A stretch of DNA of 13,452 nucleotides from an uncultured Eubacteriales bacterium (GCA_949297565.1 CASFUI010000227.1:1-13452); one strand, 5' to 3'; positions 1-7,603 are shown, counted from the stretch's first letter. Notes: a model not told the origin generated them from the letters alone. Translations and numbers: made by a program.

Positions 1-459
1 GATTATTCCGAAGCGATAAATCAGATACTTAACAATGAAAACATTTCTTCTCTATTATCTGAAAATGAATTTATGACTATCGCTGTGACAGACTCGAACG
101 GAACGCAATCCTCAGATATTTTCTCTGATATTGAGTCGTATACATCCGAAAATACAAATATCTGCTGTTATCTCGCCCACCCTGATGAAGTAGAAAACGC
201 TCACGAACTTGGGCTTTCATACGGGAAATACAGAGCCTTTTTAGAACTTCAGGCTGTTAAACCAGATATAACTCCAGAAGACATACAAAACATGACTATG
301 AGGGAAATCAGAGATTTAACATCCTCCCTGTCATCTGACGGCGAAGATGATACAGAAGAAGACATTAACGGAGAGTATGAAAATAACACCAATGACAACG
401 GAAACGGATATGGCAATGGCAGTGGAAGTGGAAACAGATACAGGCACGGACATGAATAG
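1..459 (+). CDS. RsgI-like anti-sigma factor, C-terminal part (5' end outside window)
   Basis: The reading frame is open from base 1, so this is the last 152 residues of a longer protein; the ATG at 73 is internal. The visible part has a segment pattern I associate with the extracellular region of RsgI-family anti-sigma-I factors: a helix with ISSLLSENEF, a strand TIAVTD, and then the signature around HELGLSYGKYRAFLELQ followed by DITPEDIQNMTMREIRDL. In that family an N-terminal cytoplasmic domain holds an alternative sigma factor (SigI) and one membrane helix leads to this outer part; neither is visible here. The tail is acidic (DGEDDTEED) and then Gly/Asn-rich (NGNGYGNGSGSGN), as in the low-complexity ends of RsgI proteins. 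The gene converges on engB with 32 bases between their stop codons. Family assignment is from recalled motif similarity only; it could be another secreted or membrane protein. Confidence 0.55.
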   Translation, partial: DYSEAINQILNNENISSLLSENEFMTIAVTDSNGTQSSDIFSDIESYTSENTNICCYLAHPDEVENAHELGLSYGKYRAFLELQAVKPDITPEDIQNMTMREIRDLTSSLSSDGEDDTEEDINGEYENNTNDNGNGYGNGSGSGNRYRHGHE

Positions 460-469
460 TCCGCGCCTG
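441..469. terminator. Hairpin between convergent rsgI-like gene and engB
   Basis: Arms CAGGCACGGAC (441-451) and GTCCGCGCCTG (459-469) pair over 11 positions with one mismatch around a 7-base loop that contains most of the plus-strand stop codon. On the minus strand it lies 22 bases after the engB stop and is followed by a modest T-rich run (TATCTGTTTCC). On the plus strand no T-run follows. It is best read as a weak terminator, mainly for the minus-strand engB transcript. Confidence 0.45.
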
Positions 470-491
470 TAATGGCGTAAAATACTGTATC

Positions 492-1112
492 TTAAATTTC
501 ACTGTCAGAAACAGCCTCCTCACGCTCGTCCGAGATAAATCTTTCTATTGTCCCCCAGAGCTTATCAACGCCCTGTTTTGTCTCTGATGAAACTGGAATA
601 AGCATATCGTCCTTTCCCAGCCCCAGACCGTTTCTGACCGCCTTTATCTGCTTATCCTGCTGGCTTCTCTTGATTTTATCAAGCTTGGTCGCTACTATGA
701 CGGGCTGAAAACCATTTGAAATTATCCAGTCATACATCATCTTATCGTTGGCAGAAGGGTCATGGCGTATATCAATAAGAAGAAACACCTGCCTTAACTG
801 TCTCGAACGCTTAAGATAGCGCTCCACCATTTTCCCCCATTTTTCCTTTACAGACTGGCTTACACTGGCATACCCGTAGCCTGGCAAATCAACCAGAAAC
901 ATACTGTCATTGATATTATAGTAATTTATTGTCTGCGTTTTTCCCGGCTGAGACGAAGTCCTTGCATAAGACTTTCTGTTCATCAGCGCGTTTATCAGGG
1001 AAGACTTTCCCACATTTGATTTGCCGGCAAACGCAACTTCAGGAAACTGCGTTGCCGGAACTTCGCTTGACACTCCTATCACAATATCAAGATTTACTTT
1101 TTTAATAACCAT
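492..1112 (-). CDS. engB: EngB (YsxC/YihA) ribosome-biogenesis GTPase
   Basis: A small TRAFAC-class GTPase of 206 residues, essential in many bacteria for late assembly of the 50S ribosomal subunit in the cytoplasm. All GTPase boxes are visible: G1 GKSNVGKS (30-37), the G2 region SSQPGKTQTIN (53-63), G3 DLPGYG (75-80), G4 TKLD (142-145) and G5 SSETK (175-179). Length matches the family (about 190-210). The start at 1112 is chosen because AAAGGGGAC stands just upstream and the protein then begins MVIKKVNLDI as relatives do; an in-frame ATG at 1148 would overlap the lon coding end and lacks a good ribosome binding site. It is the last gene of the block, 13 bases after the lon stop, so it is probably co-transcribed and possibly translationally linked with lon. 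Confidence 0.95.
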   Translation of the reverse strand: MVIKKVNLDIVIGVSSEVPATQFPEVAFAGKSNVGKSSLINALMNRKSYARTSSQPGKTQTINYYNINDSMFLVDLPGYGYASVSQSVKEKWGKMVERYLKRSRQLRQVFLLIDIRHDPSANDKMMYDWIISNGFQPVIVATKLDKIKRSQQDKQIKAVRNGLGLGKDDMLIPVSSETKQGVDKLWGTIERFISDEREEAVSDSEI

Positions 1113-1125
1113 ACAAGTCCCCTTT

Positions 1126-3435
1126 TCACTTTGCAAGCGCTTCACCAAGCACTTCTTTCATATCGCTGACATAAACAATATCAAGTCCCTCAACAATCTC
1201 GCTGTCGAATTCCGCAATATCCGGCTCGTTTTTTTTCGGCACAAGCACCCTCTTAACGCCGGCTGTTTTTGCCGCGAGCAGCTTTTCCTTAAGTCCTCCT
1301 ACCGGAAGCACACGTCCGCGAAGCGTAAGCTCACCTGTCATGGCAATATAAGGTTTAACCGCAATGCCCGTTACAGCCGAATAAATTGCCGTAGCCATTG
1401 TTACGCCCGCAGACGGTCCGTCTTTAGGCACAGCCCCCTCAGGAATGTGTAAATGAAGAGCATTTTCATCAAAAAAAGAAGTTCTTTTTATCACAGAACG
1501 AACATAAGACAGCGCAATCTGCGCGGATTCACGCATGACGTCTCCCATGCTGCCGGTAAGTATCAGGTCAGGCTTTCCGCTTATCACATTTACCTCAATT
1601 TCCAGCGTATCTCCTCCCGCCGCAGTCCATGCAAGGCCTCTTACTATTCCTACCTCATTTTTTCTTCCTATTTTTTCACGCCTGTATTTAATATTTCCAA
1701 GATATTCCGACAGATTTTTTTCTGTGACGATAATCTGTTTGGACGGCTTAAGATTACCGTTATCATAAAGTTTTCTTACCACTTTGCGGCACACGCACGC
1801 AATCATCCTCTCAAGCTCTCTGACACCGGCTTCCATTGTATATCCGTCTATTACAGACGCTATCGCTTTATCCGTAAATCTGAGCTGTTTCCCTGTAAGA
1901 CCGTTTTTGGCAAGCTGCTTTCTTATGAGATGCTCCTTTGCAATGTGAAGCTTTTCATTTTTTGTATAGCTGTTTACCTCGATAATTTCCATTCTGTCAA
2001 GCAGCGGTCTGCTGACCTGAGACAGATCATTTGCCGTAGCTATAAACAAAACCTGCGATAAATCGGTTGGAAGCTCTATGTAATGGTCGACAAAATGCGA
2101 ATTCTGCTCACCGTCAAGCACCTCAAGAAGCGCGGATGTAGTATCCGAGCGGTAATCATTGCTGACCTTGTCAATCTCGTCAAGCAGCATAAGCGGATTT
2201 TTTACGCCGGCCTGCCTTAATCCGTCAATAATACGCCCCGGCATTGCTCCGACATAAGTCTTTCTGTGACCACGTATCTCCGCCTCGTCGCGCACACCGC
2301 CGAGACATATCCTTACATATTTTCTCTTGAGAGCCTCAGCCACGGATTTTGCAATACTGGTCTTTCCTGTACCCGGAGGTCCGACAAGACATATTATAGA
2401 TGCTTCAGAATTTTTAACTGTATTTCTGACAGCCAGCGCCTCAATAATTCTTTCCTTAACCTTCTTCATTCCGTAATGGTCACGGTCCAAAATGCGCTGC
2501 GCGTCTTCTATATCGAGATTATCCTCAGACTGGGCGTCCCAAGGAAGAGACAGCAGCGTCTCTATATATCCTCTCTCGACATTTGCCTCGGCAGAGCCCT
2601 GCGAAATCGCTTTATACCGCTTTATCTCCTTGCCGATTTTCGCCTTGATTTCCTCTGACGCATTTAACTCTGCGAGCTTTTTTTCATACTCGTCAAATTC
2701 CGATTCGCTGTCGTCACCGTCAAGCTCACGGCTTAATACCTTTAACTGCTCTCGCAGAATATACTCCTTCTGATGTTTGTCAACAACCTCATGCAGACGC
2801 TCTGACAACTCTGACTTAATAGCGCTTACATTTATATCCTCAACAAACATTTTTGCCGTATTTTCGTATATAACATTTATGTCGTCCATTTCCAGAAAGC
2901 GCTGGCGCTCAAGATACCCCATAGGATAATCGATTAATATATGCCTGAGTTTTAAGTCCACTCGTTTTATATCAATCCACTGCTTTAAAATATCCCTGCT
3001 CATCTTTGGATTTGCCGCCGCGTACTTGTAAATCATTTCGTCAAGCGCTTCAACCATAGCCTTTTGTGTAAGCTCGTCTGCAGCTCCGGGCCATTTATCA
3101 CAAATATCCACCTCCGACATAAGCATCCCGTCAGAGACAAACAGCCTGCTTAAAACTGCCTTGTGAACTCCCTCAACCTGAACACGGACTATCCTGTCAG
3201 GCAATTTGATAAGCTGCTTAACCCTTGCAACCGTACCTGCCTTAAACAAATCCTTCTCTTCCGGCTCTGATACCTCAGGCTGTCTCTGAGTCACAAGAAA
3301 TATATTCTGTTCTTCTTCCATTGCCTTCTCAATGGCACGTATTGATTTTTTCCTGCTTATATCAAAATGTATGACCATGTCCGGCAACACGGTCATACTT
3401 CTCAATGCGATTGTTGGCAATATTTTTTCTTTCAT
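1126..3435 (-). CDS. lon: Lon ATP-dependent protease (LonA type)
   Basis: A homohexameric cytoplasmic AAA+ serine protease that unfolds and degrades damaged and short-lived regulatory proteins. It has 769 residues with the usual LonA order: N-terminal substrate-binding domain (about 8-190), coiled-coil linker, AAA+ module with Walker A GPPGTGKTS (352-360) and Walker B LMLLDEID (415-422), and a C-terminal protease domain. The catalytic pair is present: Ser675 in KDGPSAG and Lys718 in GGLKEKLLAA. The start at 3435 is preceded by GGAG nine bases upstream and gives MKEKILPTIALR, the standard Lon beginning; a longer frame from 3489 would run into clpX. It begins 16 bases after clpX stops and is followed by engB. 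Many clostridia and bacilli have a lonB gene beside lonA; none is present here. Confidence 0.97.
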   Translation of the reverse strand: MKEKILPTIALRSMTVLPDMVIHFDISRKKSIRAIEKAMEEEQNIFLVTQRQPEVSEPEEKDLFKAGTVARVKQLIKLPDRIVRVQVEGVHKAVLSRLFVSDGMLMSEVDICDKWPGAADELTQKAMVEALDEMIYKYAAANPKMSRDILKQWIDIKRVDLKLRHILIDYPMGYLERQRFLEMDDINVIYENTAKMFVEDINVSAIKSELSERLHEVVDKHQKEYILREQLKVLSRELDGDDSESEFDEYEKKLAELNASEEIKAKIGKEIKRYKAISQGSAEANVERGYIETLLSLPWDAQSEDNLDIEDAQRILDRDHYGMKKVKERIIEALAVRNTVKNSEASIICLVGPPGTGKTSIAKSVAEALKRKYVRICLGGVRDEAEIRGHRKTYVGAMPGRIIDGLRQAGVKNPLMLLDEIDKVSNDYRSDTTSALLEVLDGEQNSHFVDHYIELPTDLSQVLFIATANDLSQVSRPLLDRMEIIEVNSYTKNEKLHIAKEHLIRKQLAKNGLTGKQLRFTDKAIASVIDGYTMEAGVRELERMIACVCRKVVRKLYDNGNLKPSKQIIVTEKNLSEYLGNIKYRREKIGRKNEVGIVRGLAWTAAGGDTLEIEVNVISGKPDLILTGSMGDVMRESAQIALSYVRSVIKRTSFFDENALHLHIPEGAVPKDGPSAGVTMATAIYSAVTGIAVKPYIAMTGELTLRGRVLPVGGLKEKLLAAKTAGVKRVLVPKKNEPDIAEFDSEIVEGLDIVYVSDMKEVLGEALAK

Positions 3436-3451
3436 AATCCAACACTCCGTT

Positions 3452-4723
3452 TTATTGTGCTTTCTTAACCTGCTGTGTCCTGTACTCAATCAACGGACTT
3501 CCTGTACCGTCAACAGCTTCCTTTGTTATTATACATTTCGCGATATTATCATCCGAAGGTATTGTATACATTACATCATTCATAACCGATTCGAGAATTG
3601 AGCGCAGTCCTCTTGCTCCTGTCTTTCTCTCAAAACTCTTCTTTGCGACCTCACGAACCGCATCCTCTGTGAACTCAAGTTCAACCTCGTCAAGTGAAAA
3701 TAAGGCCTGATACTGCTTTATAATAGCGTTCTTAGGCTCGCGAAGTATCTTCACCAAAGCCTCCTCGTCAAGTGAATCGAGTGCTACAACAACCGGCACT
3801 CGTCCAACAAACTCAGGGATAAGTCCAAACTTTATCAAATCCTGAGGAAGTACCTTATGGAACATCTCTCCTACATCTGCGTCTGTTTTTTCCTTTATCT
3901 GCGCGTTAAAGCCAATAGAACTCTTATCCATTCTCGACTCAATTATCTTTTCAAGCCCGTCAAATGCTCCTCCGCAGATAAAAAGAATATTTGTTGTATC
4001 GATAGGTATAAGCTCCTGCTGAGGGTGCTTTCTTCCTCCCTGAGGCGGAACAGACGCAATCGTTCCCTCAAGAATTTTAAGGAGCGCCTGCTGAACTCCC
4101 TCGCCTGAAACATCCCTTGTAATTGAGACATTTTCAGACTTCTTTGTAATCTTATCAATCTCGTCAATATAAATTATTCCATACTGAGCCTTCTCAATAT
4201 CATAATCAGCGGCCTGTATAATCTTCAATAAAATATTCTCAACGTCCTCGCCGACATAGCCTGCCTCAGTCAGAGTTGTCGCGTCCGCGATAGCAAAAGG
4301 AACATTAAGAAGCTTTGCGAGATTCTGCGCAAGAAACGTCTTTCCTGAGCCTGTCGGTCCAAGCATTAAAATATTGCTCTTTTGAAGCTCAACATCAAGA
4401 TTTTTACCTGACATTATGCGCTTATAATGATTGTATACAGCCACGGAAAGCACCTTCTTTGCCTCGTCCTGGCCTATTACATAATCGTCCAGAAATTCCT
4501 TGATTTCTTTTGGCTTTAAAAGATTAATCTCAAACTCAGGAGATGAACTGTTCTCGTTTTCCTCCTCCGTCATAAACTCCTCATCAAGAATTTCACTGCA
4601 TATGCCGACACACTCGTCGCATATATATGCCCCGTTAGGTCCCGCGATAAGCTTTTTGACCTGATTCTGCGTTTTATTGCAAAATGAGCATCTCAGTCTG
4701 TCATCTATATTTTTGCCTGCCAT
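3452..4723 (-). CDS. clpX: ClpX, unfoldase subunit of ClpXP
   Basis: The AAA+ hexamer that recognises tagged or damaged proteins, unfolds them with ATP and feeds them to ClpP. It has 423 residues, normal for the family. The N-terminal zinc-binding domain has four cysteines (C12, C15, C35, C38). The AAA+ part shows Walker A GPTGSGKT (122-129), pore loop GYVG (155-158), Walker B IIYIDEID (183-190), the second pore loop RKH (231-233), an IGF tripeptide for docking to ClpP (270-272), EFVGR with the arginine finger (304-308) and the sensor-2 motif GARGLRS (369-375). The start is fixed by GGAGG five bases before ATG. It follows clpP after 136 bases that hold a terminator and a leader hairpin, so its level may be set separately from clpP. 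lon follows after 16 bases. Confidence 0.97.
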   Translation of the reverse strand: MAGKNIDDRLRCSFCNKTQNQVKKLIAGPNGAYICDECVGICSEILDEEFMTEEENENSSSPEFEINLLKPKEIKEFLDDYVIGQDEAKKVLSVAVYNHYKRIMSGKNLDVELQKSNILMLGPTGSGKTFLAQNLAKLLNVPFAIADATTLTEAGYVGEDVENILLKIIQAADYDIEKAQYGIIYIDEIDKITKKSENVSITRDVSGEGVQQALLKILEGTIASVPPQGGRKHPQQELIPIDTTNILFICGGAFDGLEKIIESRMDKSSIGFNAQIKEKTDADVGEMFHKVLPQDLIKFGLIPEFVGRVPVVVALDSLDEEALVKILREPKNAIIKQYQALFSLDEVELEFTEDAVREVAKKSFERKTGARGLRSILESVMNDVMYTIPSDDNIAKCIITKEAVDGTGSPLIEYRTQQVKKAQ

Positions 4724-4746
4724 AATTCCTCCAAACTCTTTATTTT

Positions 4747-4778
4747 CGCGGACAGTCAGCCAAGCTGCAATATCCGCG
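4747..4778 (-). promoter_or_regulatory. Stem-loop in the clpX leader
   Basis: On the minus strand the outer arms CGCGGA/TCCGCG (6 bp) enclose inner arms CAGC/GCTG (4 bp) with a TTG loop and a small internal loop between them. It is followed by AAAATAAAGAG, not a T-run, so it is not a terminator. It sits about 24 bases upstream of the clpX start codon and could stabilise the clpX-lon-engB mRNA 5' end or influence translation; the function is inferred. Confidence 0.45.
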
Positions 4779-4820
4779 CTCCCCGCAGAAAGCTTCGGTT
4801 AATCCTCCTTACTGTTAGAC

Positions 4821-4851
4821 AAAAAGGACTGCCACCTAAGTAACAGCCCTT
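4821..4851 (-). terminator. Intrinsic terminator after clpP
   Basis: On the minus strand AAGGGCTG (4851-4844) pairs with CAGTCCTT (4831-4824), and the stem can extend inward with TTAC/GTGG around a TTAG loop, giving up to about 12 pairs including wobbles. The 3' arm runs directly into a TTTTT tract. It starts 8 bases downstream of the clpP stop codon. It should end or attenuate tig-clpP transcription before clpX. Confidence 0.75.
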
Positions 4852-4859
4852 TGCACTTA

Positions 4860-5441
4860 TTATCTCTTTTCAACTATGCTGTCAATCAATCCGTATGCAA
4901 GTGCTTCCTGTGCTGTCATATAATTATCGCGCTCTGTATCTCTTGCAATCTCTTCGACAGTCTTGCCTGTATTTGCAGCAAGAATTTCATTTAACTTATT
5001 TCTTGTCTTTAAAATATTCTCTGCAACAATACGAATCTCAGTCTCCTGTCCCCTTGCGCCGCCTGAAGGCTGATGAATCATTATCTCTGCATTCGGAAGA
5101 GCCATCCTCTTGCCTTTTGCGCCGCCTGAAAGCAGGAATGCGCCCATGCTGGCAGCCATTCCCATACAGATAGTAGACACATCGCACTTAATATACTGCA
5201 TTGTATCATAAATTGCAAAGCCTGCCGAAACAGACCCGCCCGGACTGTTTATATATAAATGTATATCCTTGCTCGGGTCTTCAGCCTCCAGAAACAAAAG
5301 CTGTGCAACTACAATATTTGCTGAAACATCTGTAACTTCCTCTCCGAGAAAGATAATTCTGTCCTTTAAAAGCCGTGAATAAATATCATAAGAACGCTCA
5401 CCACGACTGTTCTGCTCTATGACGTAAGGTACTAAACTCAT
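4860..5441 (-). CDS. clpP: ClpP, proteolytic subunit of Clp protease
   Basis: A tetradecameric serine peptidase that degrades substrates delivered by ClpX or ClpC-type ATPases. It has 193 residues, the standard size, with the complete catalytic triad Ser98 (GMAASMGA), His123 (MIHQP) and Asp172 (ERDNYM). The Tyr/Asp axial region SYDIYSRLLKDRIIFLG and the INSPGG strand are typical. AGGAGG lies five bases before the ATG. It follows tig after 41 bases and probably shares its transcript; a terminator stands right behind it, so ClpP may be made in excess over ClpX and shared with other partners. Confidence 0.98.
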   Translation of the reverse strand: MSLVPYVIEQNSRGERSYDIYSRLLKDRIIFLGEEVTDVSANIVVAQLLFLEAEDPSKDIHLYINSPGGSVSAGFAIYDTMQYIKCDVSTICMGMAASMGAFLLSGGAKGKRMALPNAEIMIHQPSGGARGQETEIRIVAENILKTRNKLNEILAANTGKTVEEIARDTERDNYMTAQEALAYGLIDSIVEKR

Positions 5442-5482
5442 AATTGCCTCCTGTTCTGCGCTTTGCGCCTTGGTATGAAGTA

Positions 5483-6772
5483 TTACTTCTCAACTGCTGA
5501 GGAAACGATTAAATCGACAGCCTTCTGAACAGCAATGTCGTCTCTCATCTGCTTTGCTTCAGCATCCTGCATAAACTCTTTAATCTTTTCAACTTCCATC
5601 TTGTACATATCTGCCATTTTCTTAAGTTCTTCCTCAAACTCCTCGTCAGATACTTCGATATTCTCAGCCTTAGCAATCGCCTCGAGAACAAGACTGTTCT
5701 TAATTCTCTTAACAGCCTCCGGCTTCATATCCTCCATAATCTTGTCAGGTGTAAGACCTGTGTACTGGAAGTACTGCTCTACAGAAAGACCCTGCTGCTG
5801 AAGTCTCATAGCAAAATCCTCAACCATTCTGTTGACCTGTGTATCTATCATTGCCTGAGGAATATCCATATTTGATGCCTCAACAACCTTCGCAAGAACC
5901 TCTGACTCCTTCTTAGACTTAGCGTCCGCTTCCTTGCGCTCTGCAATCTTCTTCTTTAAATCTTCCTTGTACTCTGCAAGTGTATCAAAATCAGATACAT
6001 CCTGTGCGAAATCATCATCAAGCTCAGGAAGCTGCTTCTCCTTGATTTCCTTTACGGAAACCTTGAATGTTGCAGGCTTGCCCTTAAGATTCTCAGCGTG
6101 ATAATCTTCCGGGAAGGTTACGTTAATCTCCTTCTCATCCCCGATGTTCATGCCGATAATCTGGTCCTCAAAATTATCTATAAATGAATGTGAGCCGATT
6201 GTAAGAGGATAGTTCTCGCCCTTGCCGCCGTCAAACGCAACTCCGTCAACAAAGCCCTCAAAATCGATAACCGTCATGTCGCCGTCCTTAACAGCTCTGT
6301 CCTCAATACTTACAGTTCTTGAATTCTGATCCTGAACTTTCTTTAATTCCTCTTCAATGTCTGCATCTGTAACCTCAGTGTCAGCCTTTGAAACCTCTAC
6401 GCCCTTATATGTTCCGAGCTCAACCTCCGGTCTGACAGCAACCTCTGCCTCAAAAACAAACGGCTTGCCGCTCTCAAGCTGTACAACGCTTATCTTAGGC
6501 TGTGAGACAATATCAAGCTCGCTCTCTTTTGCCGCCTTAGAATACGCATCAGGAATAATACTATTAGCTGCCTCCTCAAAGAAAATCTCAGCGCCGTAAA
6601 GCTTCTCAATCATCTTGCGCGGAGCTTTTCCCTTTCTGAAACCAGGCACATTTATCTTGTTCTTATTCTTATTGTATGCTGTATTCAAACCCGCCTCAAA
6701 TTCATCGGCATCGGCCTCAATAACAAGCTTAACCATATTTTTCTCTTCTAACTGTTCAACCTTGAAACTCAT
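5483..6772 (-). CDS. tig: Trigger factor, ribosome-associated chaperone
   Basis: A chaperone and peptidyl-prolyl isomerase that docks at the ribosomal exit tunnel and shields nascent chains. The 429 residues match the family. The ribosome-docking signature GFRKGKAP is at 44-51; the FKBP-like isomerase domain lies at about 150-245 (VIDFEGFVDGVAFDGG to FKVSVKEIKEKQLPELDDDF); the rest is the helical C-terminal chaperone domain, rich in Lys and Glu. AAGGAGG lies 11 bases upstream of the ATG. It is the first gene of the quality-control block and is followed by clpP after 41 bases. Confidence 0.97.
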   Translation of the reverse strand: MSFKVEQLEEKNMVKLVIEADADEFEAGLNTAYNKNKNKINVPGFRKGKAPRKMIEKLYGAEIFFEEAANSIIPDAYSKAAKESELDIVSQPKISVVQLESGKPFVFEAEVAVRPEVELGTYKGVEVSKADTEVTDADIEEELKKVQDQNSRTVSIEDRAVKDGDMTVIDFEGFVDGVAFDGGKGENYPLTIGSHSFIDNFEDQIIGMNIGDEKEINVTFPEDYHAENLKGKPATFKVSVKEIKEKQLPELDDDFAQDVSDFDTLAEYKEDLKKKIAERKEADAKSKKESEVLAKVVEASNMDIPQAMIDTQVNRMVEDFAMRLQQQGLSVEQYFQYTGLTPDKIMEDMKPEAVKRIKNSLVLEAIAKAENIEVSDEEFEEELKKMADMYKMEVEKIKEFMQDAEAKQMRDDIAVQKAVDLIVSSAVEK

Positions 6773-6829
6773 CTTAAAAATTTCCTCCTTAAAATATACG
6801 TAAAGTATTTCAATCGTACATACTAACGC

Positions 6830-6858
6830 ATTATATCATAGATATTTTCGTATTACCA
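6830..6858 (-). promoter_or_regulatory. Promoter for tig-clpP (vegetative sigma type)
   Basis: On the minus strand a perfect TATAAT (6835-6830) is preceded by TGA, forming an extended -10 (TGNTATAAT). The -35 region about 17 bases further up (TGGTAA at 6858-6853) is poor, as often seen with extended -10 promoters. The predicted start near 6823 gives a leader of about 50 bases. I see no CIRCE element and no tandem CtsR heptamer here; a single AGTCAAA half-site lies upstream near 6868-6874. Confidence 0.6.
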
Positions 6859-6872
6859 GCAAAATTTTTGAC

Positions 6873-6901
6873 TTTACAAAACTTTATTAAATTGGGATAA
6901 T
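6873..6901 (+). promoter_or_regulatory. Promoter for the acyl-CoA thioesterase gene
   Basis: TTTACA (6873-6878) and GATAAT (6896-6901) are separated by exactly 17 bases, and the -10 is extended by TGG. The predicted start near 6908 leaves a leader of about 36 bases before the ATG at 6944. It is divergent from the tig promoter in the same 171-base gap. Confidence 0.6.
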
Positions 6902-6943
6902 AAAGTGTCACAGACAAAACGCAAAATAAATCCGGAGGAAGTT

Positions 6944-7423
6944 ATGAGTGAGTTAAAAACAAAAACCGTTGCAGACTCCAGAACAGAAGTCTCTCATTTA
7001 CTTTTCAGCAAACATATGAACAGCGCCGGGCGTCTTTTCGGCGGACAGCTTCTTATGTGGATAGACGAGGTTGCGGGAATTGTCGCAAGGCGCCACTGTG
7101 AGGGCAATCTCACAACCGCCTGCATCGACAACCTGCAGTTTAAAGAGCCGTGCTTTATAAACGATGTAATTGTTATAATAGGTTATGTGACTCATGTCGG
7201 CAGAAGTTCTATGGAAATCAGAATTGACACGTATGTAGAGCGGCCTGACGGCTCACGCCACCCTGTAAACAGGGCATTTTTTGTCATGGTGGCGCTTGAC
7301 AGCAACAATAAACCAGTCGAGGTGCCGCGTCTTAAAATCACATCTGTCGATGAACAGGCCAAGTGGGATGCAGCCGAAAAACGCATAGAATTAAGAAAGC
7401 AGCGGCGCAACGAGGGTTTTTGA
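6944..7423 (+). CDS. Hot-dog fold acyl-CoA thioesterase (YciA/BACH type)
   Basis: Probably hydrolyses acyl-CoA to free fatty acid and CoA in the cytoplasm. The 159-residue protein has the single hot-dog domain layout: HMNSAGRLFGGQLLMWIDEVAGIVA (about 24-48) is the central helix with the family's Asn and Asp (N26, D41) and the FGG turn, followed by TACIDNLQFKEPCFINDVI and GRSSMEIRIDTYVE strands. The C-terminus is charged (EKRIELRKQRRNEG). The start at 6944 is favoured over a GTG at 6905 because GGAGG stands six bases before it and the GTG would fall at the predicted transcription start. It appears to be a single-gene unit. The substrate chain length cannot be told from sequence. Confidence 0.88.
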   Translation: MSELKTKTVADSRTEVSHLLFSKHMNSAGRLFGGQLLMWIDEVAGIVARRHCEGNLTTACIDNLQFKEPCFINDVIVIIGYVTHVGRSSMEIRIDTYVERPDGSRHPVNRAFFVMVALDSNNKPVEVPRLKITSVDEQAKWDAAEKRIELRKQRRNEGF

Positions 7424-7424
7424 A

Positions 7425-7547
7425 ACAAAGCGGACAGCCCACTTCAGCTCCAAAGCCTCTCGCTTATAAGGGGCCTGTACGCTTTGTGCGCCAGATGCGC
7501 TTTGCCGCAGGCAAATAATTTCTTTACGCATCTGTGCGCATCCAAAG
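7425..7547 (+). other. Two overlapping imperfect stem-loops after the thioesterase gene
   Basis: No gene is seen between 7424 and 7707. Two bases after the thioesterase stop, ACAAAGCG-ACAG-CCC-CTT pairs with AAG-GGG-CTGT-CGCTTTGT (7425-7444 with 7468-7487), with one mismatch and two single-base bulges. A second stem pairs TGCGCCAGATGCG (7487-7499) with CGCATCTGTGCGCA (7527-7540) with one bulge, and encloses a perfect small hairpin TTTGCC-GCA-GGCAAA (7501-7515). CTTTG at 7482-7486 can pair either with CAAAG at 7426-7430 or with CAAAG at 7543-7547, so the two folds compete. There is no T-run after either. It may be a structured 3' UTR, a small RNA or a decayed palindromic repeat. Confidence 0.45.
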
Positions 7548-7551
7548 GAGT

Positions 7552-7600
7552 GTTTTTTACTTTAACTAGGAAACACAGTTTCCTAGTTAAAGTAAAAAAC
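7552..7600. repeat. Perfect 23-bp inverted repeat with 3-base loop
   Basis: GTTTTTTACTTTAACTAGG and the following AAAC (7552-7574) are perfectly repeated in reverse complement at 7578-7600, with only ACA between. The T-run is at the 5' end of the stem and the A-run at the 3' end on either strand, so it is not a standard terminator for plus-strand transcripts. On the minus strand its T-run doubles as the U-tract of the neighbouring hairpin. A perfect 49-base palindrome suggests a dispersed palindromic element or miniature mobile element, but no target duplication is obvious. Confidence 0.8.
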
Positions 7601-7603
7601 AAA

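Noticed and set aside
1453..2061. Plus-strand open frame of 202 codons opposite lon
   Set aside because: It lies antisense to the conserved Lon AAA+/protease region, has no ribosome binding site, and its composition follows from the lon codons; the same applies to the other antisense frames in lon, clpX, clpP and tig.
6868..6878. AGTCAAA near the tig promoter as a CtsR operator
   Set aside because: CtsR needs a tandem pair of heptamers; only one half is present, so it is probably chance in AT-rich DNA.
6905..6943. GTG start at 6905 adding 13 residues to the thioesterase
   Set aside because: It lies at the predicted transcription start and lacks a ribosome binding site, while the ATG at 6944 has a strong one.
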